Source: Cupriavidus numazuensis
GTDB lineage: Bacteria > Pseudomonadota > Gammaproteobacteria > Burkholderiales > Burkholderiaceae
Assembly (NCBI RefSeq): GCF_905397435.1
Contig: NZ_CAJPVI010000031.1
Location: 1 to 64,000 of the forward strand
DNA: 64,000 bases
Direction: 5' to 3'
Of the stretch, positions 53,773-62,351 are shown piece by piece (position 1 is the stretch's first letter; each line of letters opens with the position of its first letter). The notes under the pieces were generated by a model. It searched no databases and was not told the DNA's origin. It was given only the letters and a program-made list of their open reading frames with translations. A program made the translations under genes and the position numbers.

Positions 53773-53950
53773 CGTCTGTCTGCGCCTGTGGAGTCGGGTC
53801 CCTTTGGGTCGCGACGATTGTAGCGAAAGGCTCGCGCAGCAGTGTCCTGAAAGCATGGTGCGAACGCGGGGAAGGGCACCAGCCTGTACCATCGCGTCTG
53901 GGCCGTGTGGCCCGCGCATCAGGCAGACGTGGCAATTCGCGAGGAAAGGA

Positions 53951-54622
53951 ATGGCATTGCAATCGGGGACCGGGAAGATGTTCGTGGCGGGCGAAGCGGG
54001 CAGGATCGAACTGATCGTCGATATGCCTCGCACGGCGGCAAGTGGTATCGCAGTCGTTGCGCATCCGCATCCGCTGCAAGGCGGCACGGCCACGCACAAG
54101 GTCCCGCATGTGCTCGCGAAAGCCCTGGCCGCGCGCGGCTATGTGACGGTGCGCCCCAATTTCCGCGGCGTGGGCGAGACCGAGGGCGAACACGATGCTG
54201 GCGACGGCGAGACCACTGACACCGTGACGGTCGTGAACCATCTCCGCCAGGAATATCCGGACCTGCCGCTGGTCCTGGCGGGGTTCTCGTTCGGCGCCTA
54301 TGTCATGGCGCGCACGGTGCAGGCACTCGGCAGCCAGGGGCTGCCATGTCCGCACGTGATCCTCACGGGCATGCCGTGGGGGACCATCCCGGGGCACCGC
54401 AGCTATGAGACGCCGGATGTCCCCTCGACGGCGCTGGTCGTGCACGGCGAGAAGGACGAGCGCGTGACGCTCGGCGCCGTGCTGGACTGGGCGCGTCCGC
54501 AGGAAATGCCCGTCGTGGTCGTGCCCGGCGCCAACCATTTCTTTACCGGCAAGCTCTCCGCGCTGGAGCGCGTGGTCGGTCGCTATCTTGACCATTTGCC
54601 GGAGCCGTCAGCGTCCGCCTGA
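53951..54622 (+). CDS. Alpha/beta hydrolase family protein
   Basis: A 223-residue hydrolase: VAHPHPLQGGTATHKVPHVLAKALAARGYVTVRPNFRGVGETEG is typical of the dienelactone-hydrolase-like clade with HPHPL and FRGVG. The nucleophile elbow is AGFSFGAYV (GFSFG). Asp lies in VVHGEKDERV and His in GANHFF, completing the triad. GAGGAAAGGA precedes ATG 53951. It is the last core gene before the transposon-like boundary at 54653. Confidence 0.9.
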   Translation: MALQSGTGKMFVAGEAGRIELIVDMPRTAASGIAVVAHPHPLQGGTATHKVPHVLAKALAARGYVTVRPNFRGVGETEGEHDAGDGETTDTVTVVNHLRQEYPDLPLVLAGFSFGAYVMARTVQALGSQGLPCPHVILTGMPWGTIPGHRSYETPDVPSTALVVHGEKDERVTLGAVLDWARPQEMPVVVVPGANHFFTGKLSALERVVGRYLDHLPEPSASA

Positions 54623-54652
54623 CCTGCCGCACTGGATTCACCCCGCCCCCAC

Positions 54653-54746
54653 TGTCCGCAAACAATAAAGTCGTTACCGGTTTCGCCCGCTAAACCTTAT
54701 GCTGCGGTCGACTGTCTCCGGGTCCGAATGAGTAAAGTCGTTACCG
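54653..54746 (+). mobile_element. Probable end of a Tn7-like/Tni-type transposon (TGT end with two transposase-site repeats)
   Basis: TGTCCGCAAACAATAAAGTC starts at 54653 with the 5'-TGT terminus of this transposon class. The motif TAAAGTCGTTACCG occurs at 54666-54679 and again at 54733-54746, 67 bp later in the same orientation, as expected for multiple TnsB/TniA-binding sites near an end. The five bases before it (CCCAC) would be the target duplication. The core hydrolase gene ends 30 bp upstream, and accessory genes begin after. The other end and the transposition genes must lie outside the window, so this is inference from the end structure only. Confidence 0.5.
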
Positions 54747-54974
54747 CCGAATAAAGCACTTGTGGTTCGTTTGCCATGGTGATTGATTTCAACTATCGGT
54801 GCGGCGGGCCACACGGCCCGAATCCATAGCAGCATCGCCTTTGACGCCGATTGTTGTGCCACTGCGAACATCTAGAGCGCGCCGACCACGAGCGTGAATC
54901 GAAGTCTGCCCTTATCAAGGGCGGTGGCACAGGTAGAAGAGGTAGCACGCGAAGCCGCATAGTCCTTGCCAACC

Positions 54975-55016
54975 GCGAAGTTAAATATGATTATTGCGAC
55001 ACATTTAACTTCGCGA
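54975..55016. promoter_or_regulatory. 13-bp perfect palindrome upstream of the accessory gene (operator or hairpin)
   Basis: CGCGAAGTTAAAT (54975-54987) and ATTTAACTTCGCG (55004-55016) are exact reverse complements separated by 16 bp. The right arm ends 11 nt before the GTG start of the next gene. A candidate promoter (TTGCCA at 54967 and an AT-rich -10 within the spacer) overlaps it. This is the arrangement of an autoregulatory operator or a translation-blocking hairpin. Confidence 0.7.
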
Positions 55017-55027
55017 TGGGGTAGTCA

Positions 55028-55927
55028 GTGAATGTTTTCAAACTCCGGCCTGGTAATGGGGATTGGATTGAGCTTCGCTCGCCAGCCGTGTTCCACGCTG
55101 CAACAAGTAAGAAATATCCGTGGTTTCAAGAGCGAGACGGGAAGGTGCGGCACTATGCAACTTGTCCTGAATGCGATAACCCGGTTCAGGTCATCAATCT
55201 GGACGTCGATACGAGGGTTGATGGTGCGGGGCGGAGTCTACCGCTGTACGCCAAGCACACCGCATTCAATGTGCAAGGCATAGCCGACTATGATGAGGAG
55301 GCATACGACGAGTGTTCCCTCGCAAATCCACGGTCTTTCAACGGTAACGAGAGGCGGCCTTCCAGCAGTAGGTTTGCAAACGACGTATTGCAACTCCTTG
55401 TGAGGGAGCCAGATGCTCTACATATCATTGCTGAACGATTTCTGGACGCCTACATTCCTGATGAGCTGTTCGCAGCCATGCTGAAACAGTTCGCGGTTCA
55501 GCAAGGGCATTTATACCGCGCGGTGACGACGTCCAATTTGCCCTTCGCAGTGCTCTACATGAGCGGCAGCCAGGACCTGTTCACCTGCCGGCCGAAGTCA
55601 GGCACATCCCCGGTGGCCCTAGCTGTTAGCAAGAGCACGATTTTTGAAATGAAGAATGGCCGCATCGCCCGGCGCACAGGAACGAAGGGCTCACTGCGGT
55701 TCTTCGTAACAGACCACAAGCAGGCGAAGTCGCTGGAGGATACGCGACCGTCCTCCGAGGATACCGGTCAGTCCATGAAGCTCATCATCGAAGAGCACAT
55801 AGGCGAGGAGAAGAAGGCCCTCTACAGCTCCCGGCATGAGCTGAGGGATATCACGTACTTCCGAAACCTCGTTGGGAAGCGGGAGCGCTTCCGGGAGATG
55901 GCGAGGGAGTCGTTTGGGGAGAGATGA
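55028..55927 (+). CDS. Hypothetical accessory protein with N-terminal CxxC zinc-finger-like motif (299 aa)
   Basis: A 299-residue soluble protein from a GTG start. The N-terminus has CPEC (Cys46, Cys49), then PLYAKH with His77 and a later Cys in EAYDECSLAN, suggesting a small zinc site. The rest is mixed alpha/beta with a basic C-terminus (RNLVGKRERFREMARESFGER). It is first in the transposon-like cargo. It lies directly downstream of a palindromic operator, so it may be autoregulated or induced. I do not recognise the family. It could be a defence gene or a regulator. Confidence 0.75.
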   Translation: MNVFKLRPGNGDWIELRSPAVFHAATSKKYPWFQERDGKVRHYATCPECDNPVQVINLDVDTRVDGAGRSLPLYAKHTAFNVQGIADYDEEAYDECSLANPRSFNGNERRPSSSRFANDVLQLLVREPDALHIIAERFLDAYIPDELFAAMLKQFAVQQGHLYRAVTTSNLPFAVLYMSGSQDLFTCRPKSGTSPVALAVSKSTIFEMKNGRIARRTGTKGSLRFFVTDHKQAKSLEDTRPSSEDTGQSMKLIIEEHIGEEKKALYSSRHELRDITYFRNLVGKRERFREMARESFGER

Positions 55928-56152
55928 GTTCCCAGTTGGCGCGGTGCTGCGTGCTATGTGTGGCCTCATTGCGGAGCGCCAAAAGTTGGCGCTCGCAATC
56001 CTCCTGAGTCATCGGCTACCGGGCAGCGGATGGACGGTTTCAGGCTTATCCGTAGAGCTCGTCTCCCGGAATTGAACCTCCACGCGACGGCATCTTGATT
56101 GTGCAAGCCCGTTGCGGCAGCTATCGTAACGGAGTATTACTGCGGAGAGATG

Positions 56153-57160
56153 ATGCCACTCCCTATCGTTGCGTGGGAAGAATTAGCGCATAATTATCGA
56201 GGTACGATATTGCTCGGTAACGGGGCGAGCATTGCGGTGGACCGCCGCTTTCAGTATCGCTCGTTGCTGGAGCACGCGCGTGAAGAGAACCTTCTGCCGG
56301 AAGACGCGCAGCGCCTGTTCGACTTCTTCGACACGCAGGACTTTGAACTTATCCTCAGAATCGTATGGCAGGCGACGAACGTCAACCGGTCACTCCAGAT
56401 TCCGGATGAGCAAACGCATGCTGCTTACCTTCGGGTTAGGGATTGCCTGATTGAGGCGGTTCGGGACGTCCATCCGGAGTACCAGGAGGTGCGTGAACAT
56501 CTCCCTCATATTCATAGATTCCTTCGCGAATTCAATACGGTCGTGTCGCTCAACTACGACCTTATCGTCTACTGGGCCACGGCCTATGGTTTGGACATCG
56601 CTAACAGGCATTCTTTTAAGGACTGCTTTGTCGGCGGTGGTCTATTGCACGACGACTGGCGGAAGTTGAGGAGACCTATCCGCGGCGACTTGAGGACCAC
56701 CTTGGTCTTCTATCCACATGGAAGCCTCATCTTGTGTCGCAATCGTGTGGAGCAGGAACAGAAGATTCACAACCTCGACAACGGCCTGCTCGATGCCATT
56801 CTCCAACGCTGGGAGAGCGAGGAGGTTGTGCCTCTATTTGTATGTGAGGGCACGGCACAGCAGAAGATTAACACCATTCAAGGGAGCTACTATCTGTCGA
56901 CTGTCTACCGTGAGGTTCTTGCGTCTCGCCAGGACAACCTCACAGTCTACGGGTGGGGCTTCGGAGAGCAGGACCTTCATCTTTTGAAGCGCTTCGCAGC
57001 CGCAGGTATTCAACGTGTCGCAGTTTCGGTGTACAGGGGCGACCAGGCATATTGCCGTCGCGTCGATGAAATCCTGCACCAGGGACTCGGGCAGAACATT
57101 CTGGTCGAGTTTTTCGATAGCGAGAGTGCTGGTTGCTGGCGGTATCCGGCGGAGGACTAG
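56153..57160 (+). CDS. DUF4917-type SIR2-like protein
   Basis: A 335-residue protein with a degenerate SIR2/TIR-like NAD-fold pattern: ILLGNGASIAVD (GNGAS, 22-26), SLNYD (132-136), FYPHGSL with His189, and YGWGFGEQD (267-275). This matches the DUF4917 family as I know it. A Rossmann-type NAD-binding role is likely, and NADase defence proteins share this fold. I chose ATG 56153 because GGAG lies 6 nt upstream; starts at 56099 and 56150 are also possible. It is in a defence-like island, but no partner gene is adjacent. Confidence 0.78.
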   Translation: MPLPIVAWEELAHNYRGTILLGNGASIAVDRRFQYRSLLEHAREENLLPEDAQRLFDFFDTQDFELILRIVWQATNVNRSLQIPDEQTHAAYLRVRDCLIEAVRDVHPEYQEVREHLPHIHRFLREFNTVVSLNYDLIVYWATAYGLDIANRHSFKDCFVGGGLLHDDWRKLRRPIRGDLRTTLVFYPHGSLILCRNRVEQEQKIHNLDNGLLDAILQRWESEEVVPLFVCEGTAQQKINTIQGSYYLSTVYREVLASRQDNLTVYGWGFGEQDLHLLKRFAAAGIQRVAVSVYRGDQAYCRRVDEILHQGLGQNILVEFFDSESAGCWRYPAED

Positions 57161-57251
57161 GCGCGGTCTATCGTACCTCCGCGCAGCCGAGTAGAAATTC
57201 ATTGTGCGGATACGTCAAGGCGCCGCTGGTAACTGCCGCCCTGACAGTCGC

Positions 57252-57647
57252 CTACCGCCGGGGGTGCTTGCGAAGGTAGTCTCTCTCCTGTGCGAGACAG
57301 ACGTCCATGAGGGTGCCTTCCCGATACGCCTCATACTCGCCGTTCCAGCGGTTACTCGACAGAACGAGGTCGTCCGCGATATACCCTGCTTTGAAGTCGC
57401 CTTCGCAGACAACTGCGATTGCGCTGGTCGACTTCATGCGCCCCACTCGGGCCAATGCAGCCTTCACGGACATCTTGGTGCCATTGAATGACTTCAGGGG
57501 GTTCTTCTCTGACGTGTAGTCGTTGACCTCGACAAGTATCTTGACGACGCCTGTCGCTGCTGCCACTTGGCTCGACAAAATGAAGAGGCACGATAGCGGA
57601 ATGGCAAAGTGCATCGCGACGGCGGTAACGGTCTTGGTGAACTGCAT
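57252..57647 (-). CDS. Small secreted hypothetical protein (131 aa)
   Basis: A 131-residue minus-strand protein with a signal peptide (MQFTKTVTAVAMHFAIPLSCLFILSSQVAAA). The mature part VVKILVEVNDYTSEKNPLKSFNG suggests a small alpha/beta domain, with cysteines at CEGDFKAGYIADDL and DVCLAQERDYL. Its C-terminal region resembles Rap1a/Tai-type immunity or small exported proteins in its ending (YLRKHPRR), but I cannot confirm it. It separates the DUF4917 gene from the Argonaute module. Confidence 0.6.
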   Translation of the reverse strand: MQFTKTVTAVAMHFAIPLSCLFILSSQVAAATGVVKILVEVNDYTSEKNPLKSFNGTKMSVKAALARVGRMKSTSAIAVVCEGDFKAGYIADDLVLSSNRWNGEYEAYREGTLMDVCLAQERDYLRKHPRR

Positions 57648-58050
57648 TTGGGCGAGTGAAAGGGAGGACGCTGAACTCTAACGAGAGGTATCTCGGTCAC
57701 GAACCCCACCCTAGAGGGAGTTTGCCTGCACCTTCGGCAGCATTTCACTGACCGGGGGTTGCACTCTGCCCGGCGTTGACCGGGCGCAGCAGCCAGTCTG
57801 GTAGGTCGCCATTCCCGGGGCAGCGGATGGCGCTAACAGGTGGCGGTACTGCGACATCAATGTCGGTCTCATCTTCGACAGTGAGGAGGAGTATCCAGAC
57901 CCGGTGGAGTTGAAAAAGGGTCCTTGAGGCTCTGAGTTCGAACGGGTGCGGTGGGCCCAATCTTGGGAATCTATCAAGATTGTGACGATGACTCCGTGAG
58001 TCGGTTCTGATACCTTCTCGTTACATTCGGAAGCGATTGATGGGAGTCTT
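57648..58050. other. 403-bp gap upstream of the SIR2-APAZ gene
   Basis: It holds the promoter region of the Argonaute operon. A GC hairpin GCCCGG-N6-CCGGGC lies at 57768-57785, and AATC-N6-GATT at 57966-57979. GGGAG lies 6 nt before the SIR2-APAZ start. No coding frame looks real; a minus-strand frame there overlaps the Argonaute operon antisense. Confidence 0.5.
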
Positions 58051-59919
58051 ATGGATTCGTCAGTACGGGTGATGTCGGGGCCGGAGTTTGCGTCCGTATT
58101 CGCGCTTCGCCCCCACTTGTTTGCCTGGTTTCTCGGTGCTGGCGCCTCAGCCGCCTCCGGCATCCCGACCGGCTATGCGATGATTCGAGATTTCAAAACG
58201 CGAATCTTCTGCAGAGAGGTGGGATACACCCTAAAGGAGATTGATGCTGCCGACCCGTTGTGGATTGCTCGGATAGACGATTTTTTCAAGACAAACTCCA
58301 TCCTTCCGCCGGATGGCGACCCCACTGAGTATTCGGCCGCATTCGAAGCGGTGTATCCCAGCGAACGACACCGCCGTCAGTATATTGATGATGCCATTCG
58401 CCTAGGGACACCTTCATTTGCTCATCGCGTCTTGGCTGCCCTGATGTCGAGCGGGAAGCTGAACGTCGTGTTCACGACGAACTTCGACCCGCTGGTCGAG
58501 ACCGCCGTCACGCTGACTGACCAACTGCTCCCGCCCGATAAGCGAGCGCTGCCAACTCTAGCTGCAATTGATTCCGCCGAGCGGGCGTCTCGCTGCGTTG
58601 CCGAGTCAGATTGGCCGTTGATTGCCAAGCTGCATGGTGACTACAAGTCCACCAATATCAAGAATACCAACAGTGAGCTCGAGCACCAGGATGAGAACAT
58701 GCGGCAGGTTCTTGTCGATGCGTGTCTACGGTTTGCTCTTGTTGTAGTGGGTTACAGCGGACGCGACACCTCGGTGATGGAAGCGCTGGAGTCTGTGCTG
58801 ATGCAACCGCATGCCTATCCAAGTGGCTTGTACTGGGTGTGTTCGTCGAGGTCCAAGCTGCTTCCTGCTGTGAACAAGCTTCTGGAGAACGCGGCGATAG
58901 CGGGAGTGGACGTCTATATCATCGAATCAAAGAACTTCGATGAGTTGGCGGGCGACCTGGTTGCACAGGTCGATTTGCCCGATGTGCTGATGGAACATGT
59001 GATGCAGCGTAAGGCGCCGCCGCGCCTGCAACTCGTCAAGCCTCAGACCGTTGATGCGCAAGCATTTCCGGTTCTCCGCTATTCCGCCTTGCTTGTGAAA
59101 AGCGTGCCAATCGTTGCAAGATGTATCCAGCTGTCCAAGGCAAGCACGACGGTAGAGATACGAGCGCTGCTTAAGGAGCAGGGGTGCCGCGCTGTGGTCG
59201 CTTGCCAAGGGCGACAGCTTGCGGTGTTCGGAAACGATGCCCAATTGATTGGGGCCCTGCAATCCATGGACCCCAAACTGGACGGCACGATTCAACTGGA
59301 CCCTGAGAAGGATAGCTGGGCGCTCGGCCTCATTTACGACGCGCTGACAAGGGCGTTGTCACGCCGGCGCCCGCTCGCACCACGCTTCAAGCGCTCCGGC
59401 CACGGGCTTGTCGTGGTCCGGACGCGGCCGGACGAAGAACAAGGGCTGGTGCGCAAGCGAGAGACAGAACTCAGCCGGTTGAAGGCCGCCTACGACGGTC
59501 CGCTAACGGGGACGGTGCAGAATCTCTCGTTTCCATACCAGGAGGGAGTCAACCTCAAGCTGGAGCGCATTGAAGGCCGTTGGTGGTGTAACTACGAGCC
59601 CTTTACGTTTGTTGATGTTCCCCTCCGAAATGAGAACTCCTCGGGTGCGGCAGCTGGAGATGCGCTGGCCTTGCCGCAAAGAGGTGGCGGTGACCCCGCA
59701 GGAGATTGGCGGCGCGAGCGGTGGGCTCGAAGGTACAACCCTCAATGGTCGCGAATCGTTGACGCTTGGGCGGCCCTACTTACCACTGGGGATAACGGCC
59801 ACGTTTCGGCCTTTGGTTTGGCCGCGAACGAAGGCATTGATGCATCCTTCAATCTGTCGCCGGTCACAGGCTGGAGTCGACCGTCGCACCACCACGCGTA
59901 CTTCGAAAGGACAAAGTGA
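58051..59919 (+). CDS. SIR2-APAZ effector of a short-Argonaute (SPARSA-type) system
   Basis: A 622-residue protein. The N-terminal SIR2 domain (about 20-300) has GAGAS (29-33), TTNFD with Asn144 and Asp146, LHGD with His195, and GYSGRD (234-239). All NADase-relevant residues are present. The C-terminal APAZ domain (about 330-622) ends in RRERWARRYNPQWSRIVDAW and HHAYFERTK. In this class the effector depletes NAD when the partner Argonaute detects invading DNA guided by small RNA, killing the infected cell. The stop TGA overlaps the Argonaute start by one base (TGATG), so both proteins are made at fixed ratio. Confidence 0.92.
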   Translation: MDSSVRVMSGPEFASVFALRPHLFAWFLGAGASAASGIPTGYAMIRDFKTRIFCREVGYTLKEIDAADPLWIARIDDFFKTNSILPPDGDPTEYSAAFEAVYPSERHRRQYIDDAIRLGTPSFAHRVLAALMSSGKLNVVFTTNFDPLVETAVTLTDQLLPPDKRALPTLAAIDSAERASRCVAESDWPLIAKLHGDYKSTNIKNTNSELEHQDENMRQVLVDACLRFALVVVGYSGRDTSVMEALESVLMQPHAYPSGLYWVCSSRSKLLPAVNKLLENAAIAGVDVYIIESKNFDELAGDLVAQVDLPDVLMEHVMQRKAPPRLQLVKPQTVDAQAFPVLRYSALLVKSVPIVARCIQLSKASTTVEIRALLKEQGCRAVVACQGRQLAVFGNDAQLIGALQSMDPKLDGTIQLDPEKDSWALGLIYDALTRALSRRRPLAPRFKRSGHGLVVVRTRPDEEQGLVRKRETELSRLKAAYDGPLTGTVQNLSFPYQEGVNLKLERIEGRWWCNYEPFTFVDVPLRNENSSGAAAGDALALPQRGGGDPAGDWRRERWARRYNPQWSRIVDAWAALLTTGDNGHVSAFGLAANEGIDASFNLSPVTGWSRPSHHHAYFERTK

Positions 59920-61367
59920 TGTCCGTTGCTGCCCTCTCAAAGCTCCCGCCGTTCACGCTACTGGAGGAGCCACTGCTCGCTTTCTCCCCGGTGGATACGA
60001 ATCAGGTAGATGTCCATCCATTGCGCGGGCTTGTCCGCTACGGCCCATTCTCTAAGGCGTCGTTTGGTCGCTTCGCCTCCTCATTGCGCATTGCCACAGT
60101 CGGGCCGGCGAACGCGTTCAAGAGGCGCGGCGAGTTGATGACTTCGCTCCGCCAAGCCTTTGAGCCGTCTGACCGCTCGGAATACGTACCTAGGTATCCG
60201 GGCTTTGAAGAGCTGTTCGGAATTCAGCTGGTATCTGCAGCACCTTCTGCGCACGTGAAATGGCCAGAGTCTCTTGGGCAGTTGCCCGGCGAAGGCACTC
60301 CGTCGGAGCGCCTCTATGAAGCAATGGAGAACGCGCTGCGCCGACTCGATACAGTCCGGAACGACTTCGACGTGGTGCTAGTTCACTTCCCCGACAACTG
60401 GGGACCGGCAACCAGGTCGAAGGATTTCGATGCACACGACATACTGAAGGCGCTTGGCGCCAAGTACAACATACCAACGCAGGTTCTGAACGACCGGGCA
60501 TTCACCTTCAAGTACAAGGCGTCACTAGCTTGGCGCCTGTCTATCGCGCTTTACGTGAAGGCAGGTGGAATTCCTTGGAAGCTGGCCCGTATGACCAGTG
60601 TGCCGGATGAGACGGCATATATCGGCCTTGCGTATGCGCTGAGAGGCGACCAACGTGATGCACATTTTGTGACATGCTGCTCTCAAGTCTTTGACATGGA
60701 CGGCGGGGGCATGCAGTTCGTCGCATTCGAGGCCCGCGACCCGGTGGCGGATGTGCTGGAGGCAAAACGGAACCCGTTCCTCAGTCGTGACGATATGCGT
60801 GCGGTTCTGGCCCGAACCCTGGGGCTTTACCAAGGGCGTAACGGTGGTGCGCTCCCCAAGCGCTTGGTCATACATAAGACCACTGCCTTCAAGCCGGAAG
60901 AAATTGAAGGCGCCTTCGACGCATTGGCAGGCGTACCGGAGGTCGATTGCATTGAGGTTGGCACGAACGCAAGCTGTAGAGGAGTCTGGTTGATTGAGTC
61001 CGGGAGGGACGGTCCCAAGAGCAAACCATCCGGCTATCCCGTACCACGAGGAGTCGTAGTCGTACGCTCAGGCAATTCGGCGCTGCTCTGGGCGGCCGGG
61101 AACGCGCCAGGCGTGTCGAACACTGGGGATTACTACCAAGGGAAGAAGAGCATCCCGCGGCCGCTCCAGTTGACGCGGCACGCCGGTCGAGGCCCACTGG
61201 AGACCGTCGCGCTCGAGGCTCTCGCCCTGACCAAGATGGATTGGAATAACGATGCGCTGTACGACCCTGTGCCGGTCAGTATCCGGTACTCGCAACGACT
61301 TGCGCGGACGATTGCCAACGTGCCAGATTTGCCCGGCAAGACGTATCCGTACCGCCTGTTCATGTAG
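59919..61367 (+). CDS. Short prokaryotic Argonaute (MID-PIWI), partner of SIR2-APAZ
   Basis: A 482-residue short pAgo lacking N and PAZ domains. MID (about 150-240) has FKYKASLAW and LYVKAGGIPWKL (211-222), the signature of short pAgos at the MID-PIWI junction. The PIWI domain (about 235-482) begins YIGLAYALRG. Where long pAgos have the first catalytic Asp, this segment has Ala/Leu, and no DEDX tetrad is apparent, so it should bind guide and target without cutting. It forms a heterodimer with SIR2-APAZ. The start ATG 59919 is coupled to the upstream stop; GTG 59916 adds one residue. Confidence 0.93.
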   Translation: MSVAALSKLPPFTLLEEPLLAFSPVDTNQVDVHPLRGLVRYGPFSKASFGRFASSLRIATVGPANAFKRRGELMTSLRQAFEPSDRSEYVPRYPGFEELFGIQLVSAAPSAHVKWPESLGQLPGEGTPSERLYEAMENALRRLDTVRNDFDVVLVHFPDNWGPATRSKDFDAHDILKALGAKYNIPTQVLNDRAFTFKYKASLAWRLSIALYVKAGGIPWKLARMTSVPDETAYIGLAYALRGDQRDAHFVTCCSQVFDMDGGGMQFVAFEARDPVADVLEAKRNPFLSRDDMRAVLARTLGLYQGRNGGALPKRLVIHKTTAFKPEEIEGAFDALAGVPEVDCIEVGTNASCRGVWLIESGRDGPKSKPSGYPVPRGVVVVRSGNSALLWAAGNAPGVSNTGDYYQGKKSIPRPLQLTRHAGRGPLETVALEALALTKMDWNNDALYDPVPVSIRYSQRLARTIANVPDLPGKTYPYRLFM

Positions 61368-61601
61368 TTCAGACGCTGGAATATAAATGCTGGACCTGTT
61401 CACGCCCATACTCCCGCAGTCGAAGCTCTGCGAGAGCTTCAAACGCATCTCTGCTAGCGCCACATCAGCGGACAGTTGTACCCGTTGGCCGCGCACGGCG
61501 TCCGAGACCGAGTAGGGCGTGTGGCCTAAAAATTCGACAACCCGTGCCCTCAGAAGGGCTTCCATGGCGCTGTTGGAAAGAATCAATCCTAGAAGGAGAT
61601 T
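61368..61601. other. 234-bp gap between Argonaute and HEPN genes
   Basis: This likely holds the promoter for the HEPN/nuclease pair. It ends in AGAAGGAGATT, a strong ribosome site for 61602. No clear terminator for the Argonaute operon or repeat was seen. Confidence 0.4.
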
Positions 61602-62351
61602 ATGAATCCGGGTGACGAAGCAGATTCGATGCTTGACCAACTCGAGGCCGAGGTTGAGGCGTTTCAGGAGGAAGCTGTCCACGCAGTGATGTTGCATGAG
61701 AGTTGGAAGCCGACTGCGTACGACACCGCACTCCATGAACGAATGGGTAACTCCTATTCCACACACACGTTCCAAATAATCCGGATGGCGCTCCGCCGGG
61801 AACTCATCTTGACGCTGATGCGGATTTGGGATAGCAACAGGAGCGCCCTAGGCTTAACGGCTGTGCGTGAGAGCTTGCGTAACGAAGCTTATTTCGAAGC
61901 ATTGGTACGACGGCGCGCAGCTCGCCTTAACATGCGCCGAGACCCTGTAGAGCGTGTAAGGGAGGCGCTTGCTGACAAACGCGATGAAGTGAAGGGCATT
62001 GTAGAGAAATACATGCAAGGTGGCGTAGGCGCTCCCGTAATGGAACACCTGAAGGCGCTGCGAAATGAGCGGCTAGCGCATAGGCAATTGAAAACGCCCA
62101 CCGAACCGGGGGCCAGGGAAGCGTCGGAGGAGAAAATCGAGGAGCTCTACCAGGACACGCTCAAAGCGGTGACTGTCCTGCTTTCTTTGGTCTCGGCGCA
62201 CTATTTCGACATCGCAACTGACGCGGCAAATGTCTACGGACACCACGCGCGTTTTTTTTGGGCCGCTGCCCGCGGTGAGCGTACAGAGGGACATCCCAAT
62301 TTCAGGCCGGCCCAGGTCATGGATAGAGAAGGGGGAGGGGATGTCGCTTGA
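61602..62351 (+). CDS. HEPN-domain protein, AbiU2-like
   Basis: A 249-residue helical protein with an AbiU2-type HEPN layout. The N-terminal helices include MALRRELILTLMRIWDSNRSAL. The HEPN active motif RNERLAH (Arg154, His160) is present in LKALRNERLAHRQL. HEPN RNases cleave RNA in toxin-antitoxin and abortive-infection systems. The C-terminus (HHARFFWAAARGERTEGH) is basic. AAGGAG lies 5 nt before ATG 61602. It overlaps the next gene by 11 bp, so the two are coupled. Confidence 0.82.
   Translation: MNPGDEADSMLDQLEAEVEAFQEEAVHAVMLHESWKPTAYDTALHERMGNSYSTHTFQIIRMALRRELILTLMRIWDSNRSALGLTAVRESLRNEAYFEALVRRRAARLNMRRDPVERVREALADKRDEVKGIVEKYMQGGVGAPVMEHLKALRNERLAHRQLKTPTEPGAREASEEKIEELYQDTLKAVTVLLSLVSAHYFDIATDAANVYGHHARFFWAAARGERTEGHPNFRPAQVMDREGGGDVA

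Larger units (their letters stand above)
54623..55027. other. 405-bp gap carrying the transposon-like end and a palindromic operator
   Basis: No gene is seen. The composition changes from GC-rich core to AT-richer accessory sequence. It contains the transposon-type end at 54653-54746 and the 13-bp inverted repeat at 54975-55016; a short minus-strand frame at 54674-54871 looks like chance. Confidence 0.6.

Noticed and set aside
57768..57785. GC hairpin GCCCGG-N6-CCGGGC as a possible terminator
   Set aside because: No T-run follows on either strand, so it does not look like a Rho-independent terminator.
57711..58163. Minus-strand 150-codon frame before the SIR2-APAZ gene
   Set aside because: It overlaps the N-terminal coding of SIR2-APAZ antisense and has no start context.
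61068..61775. Minus-strand 235-codon frame between the Argonaute and HEPN genes
   Set aside because: It overlaps the conserved end of Argonaute and the start of the HEPN gene on the other strand; no motif seen.
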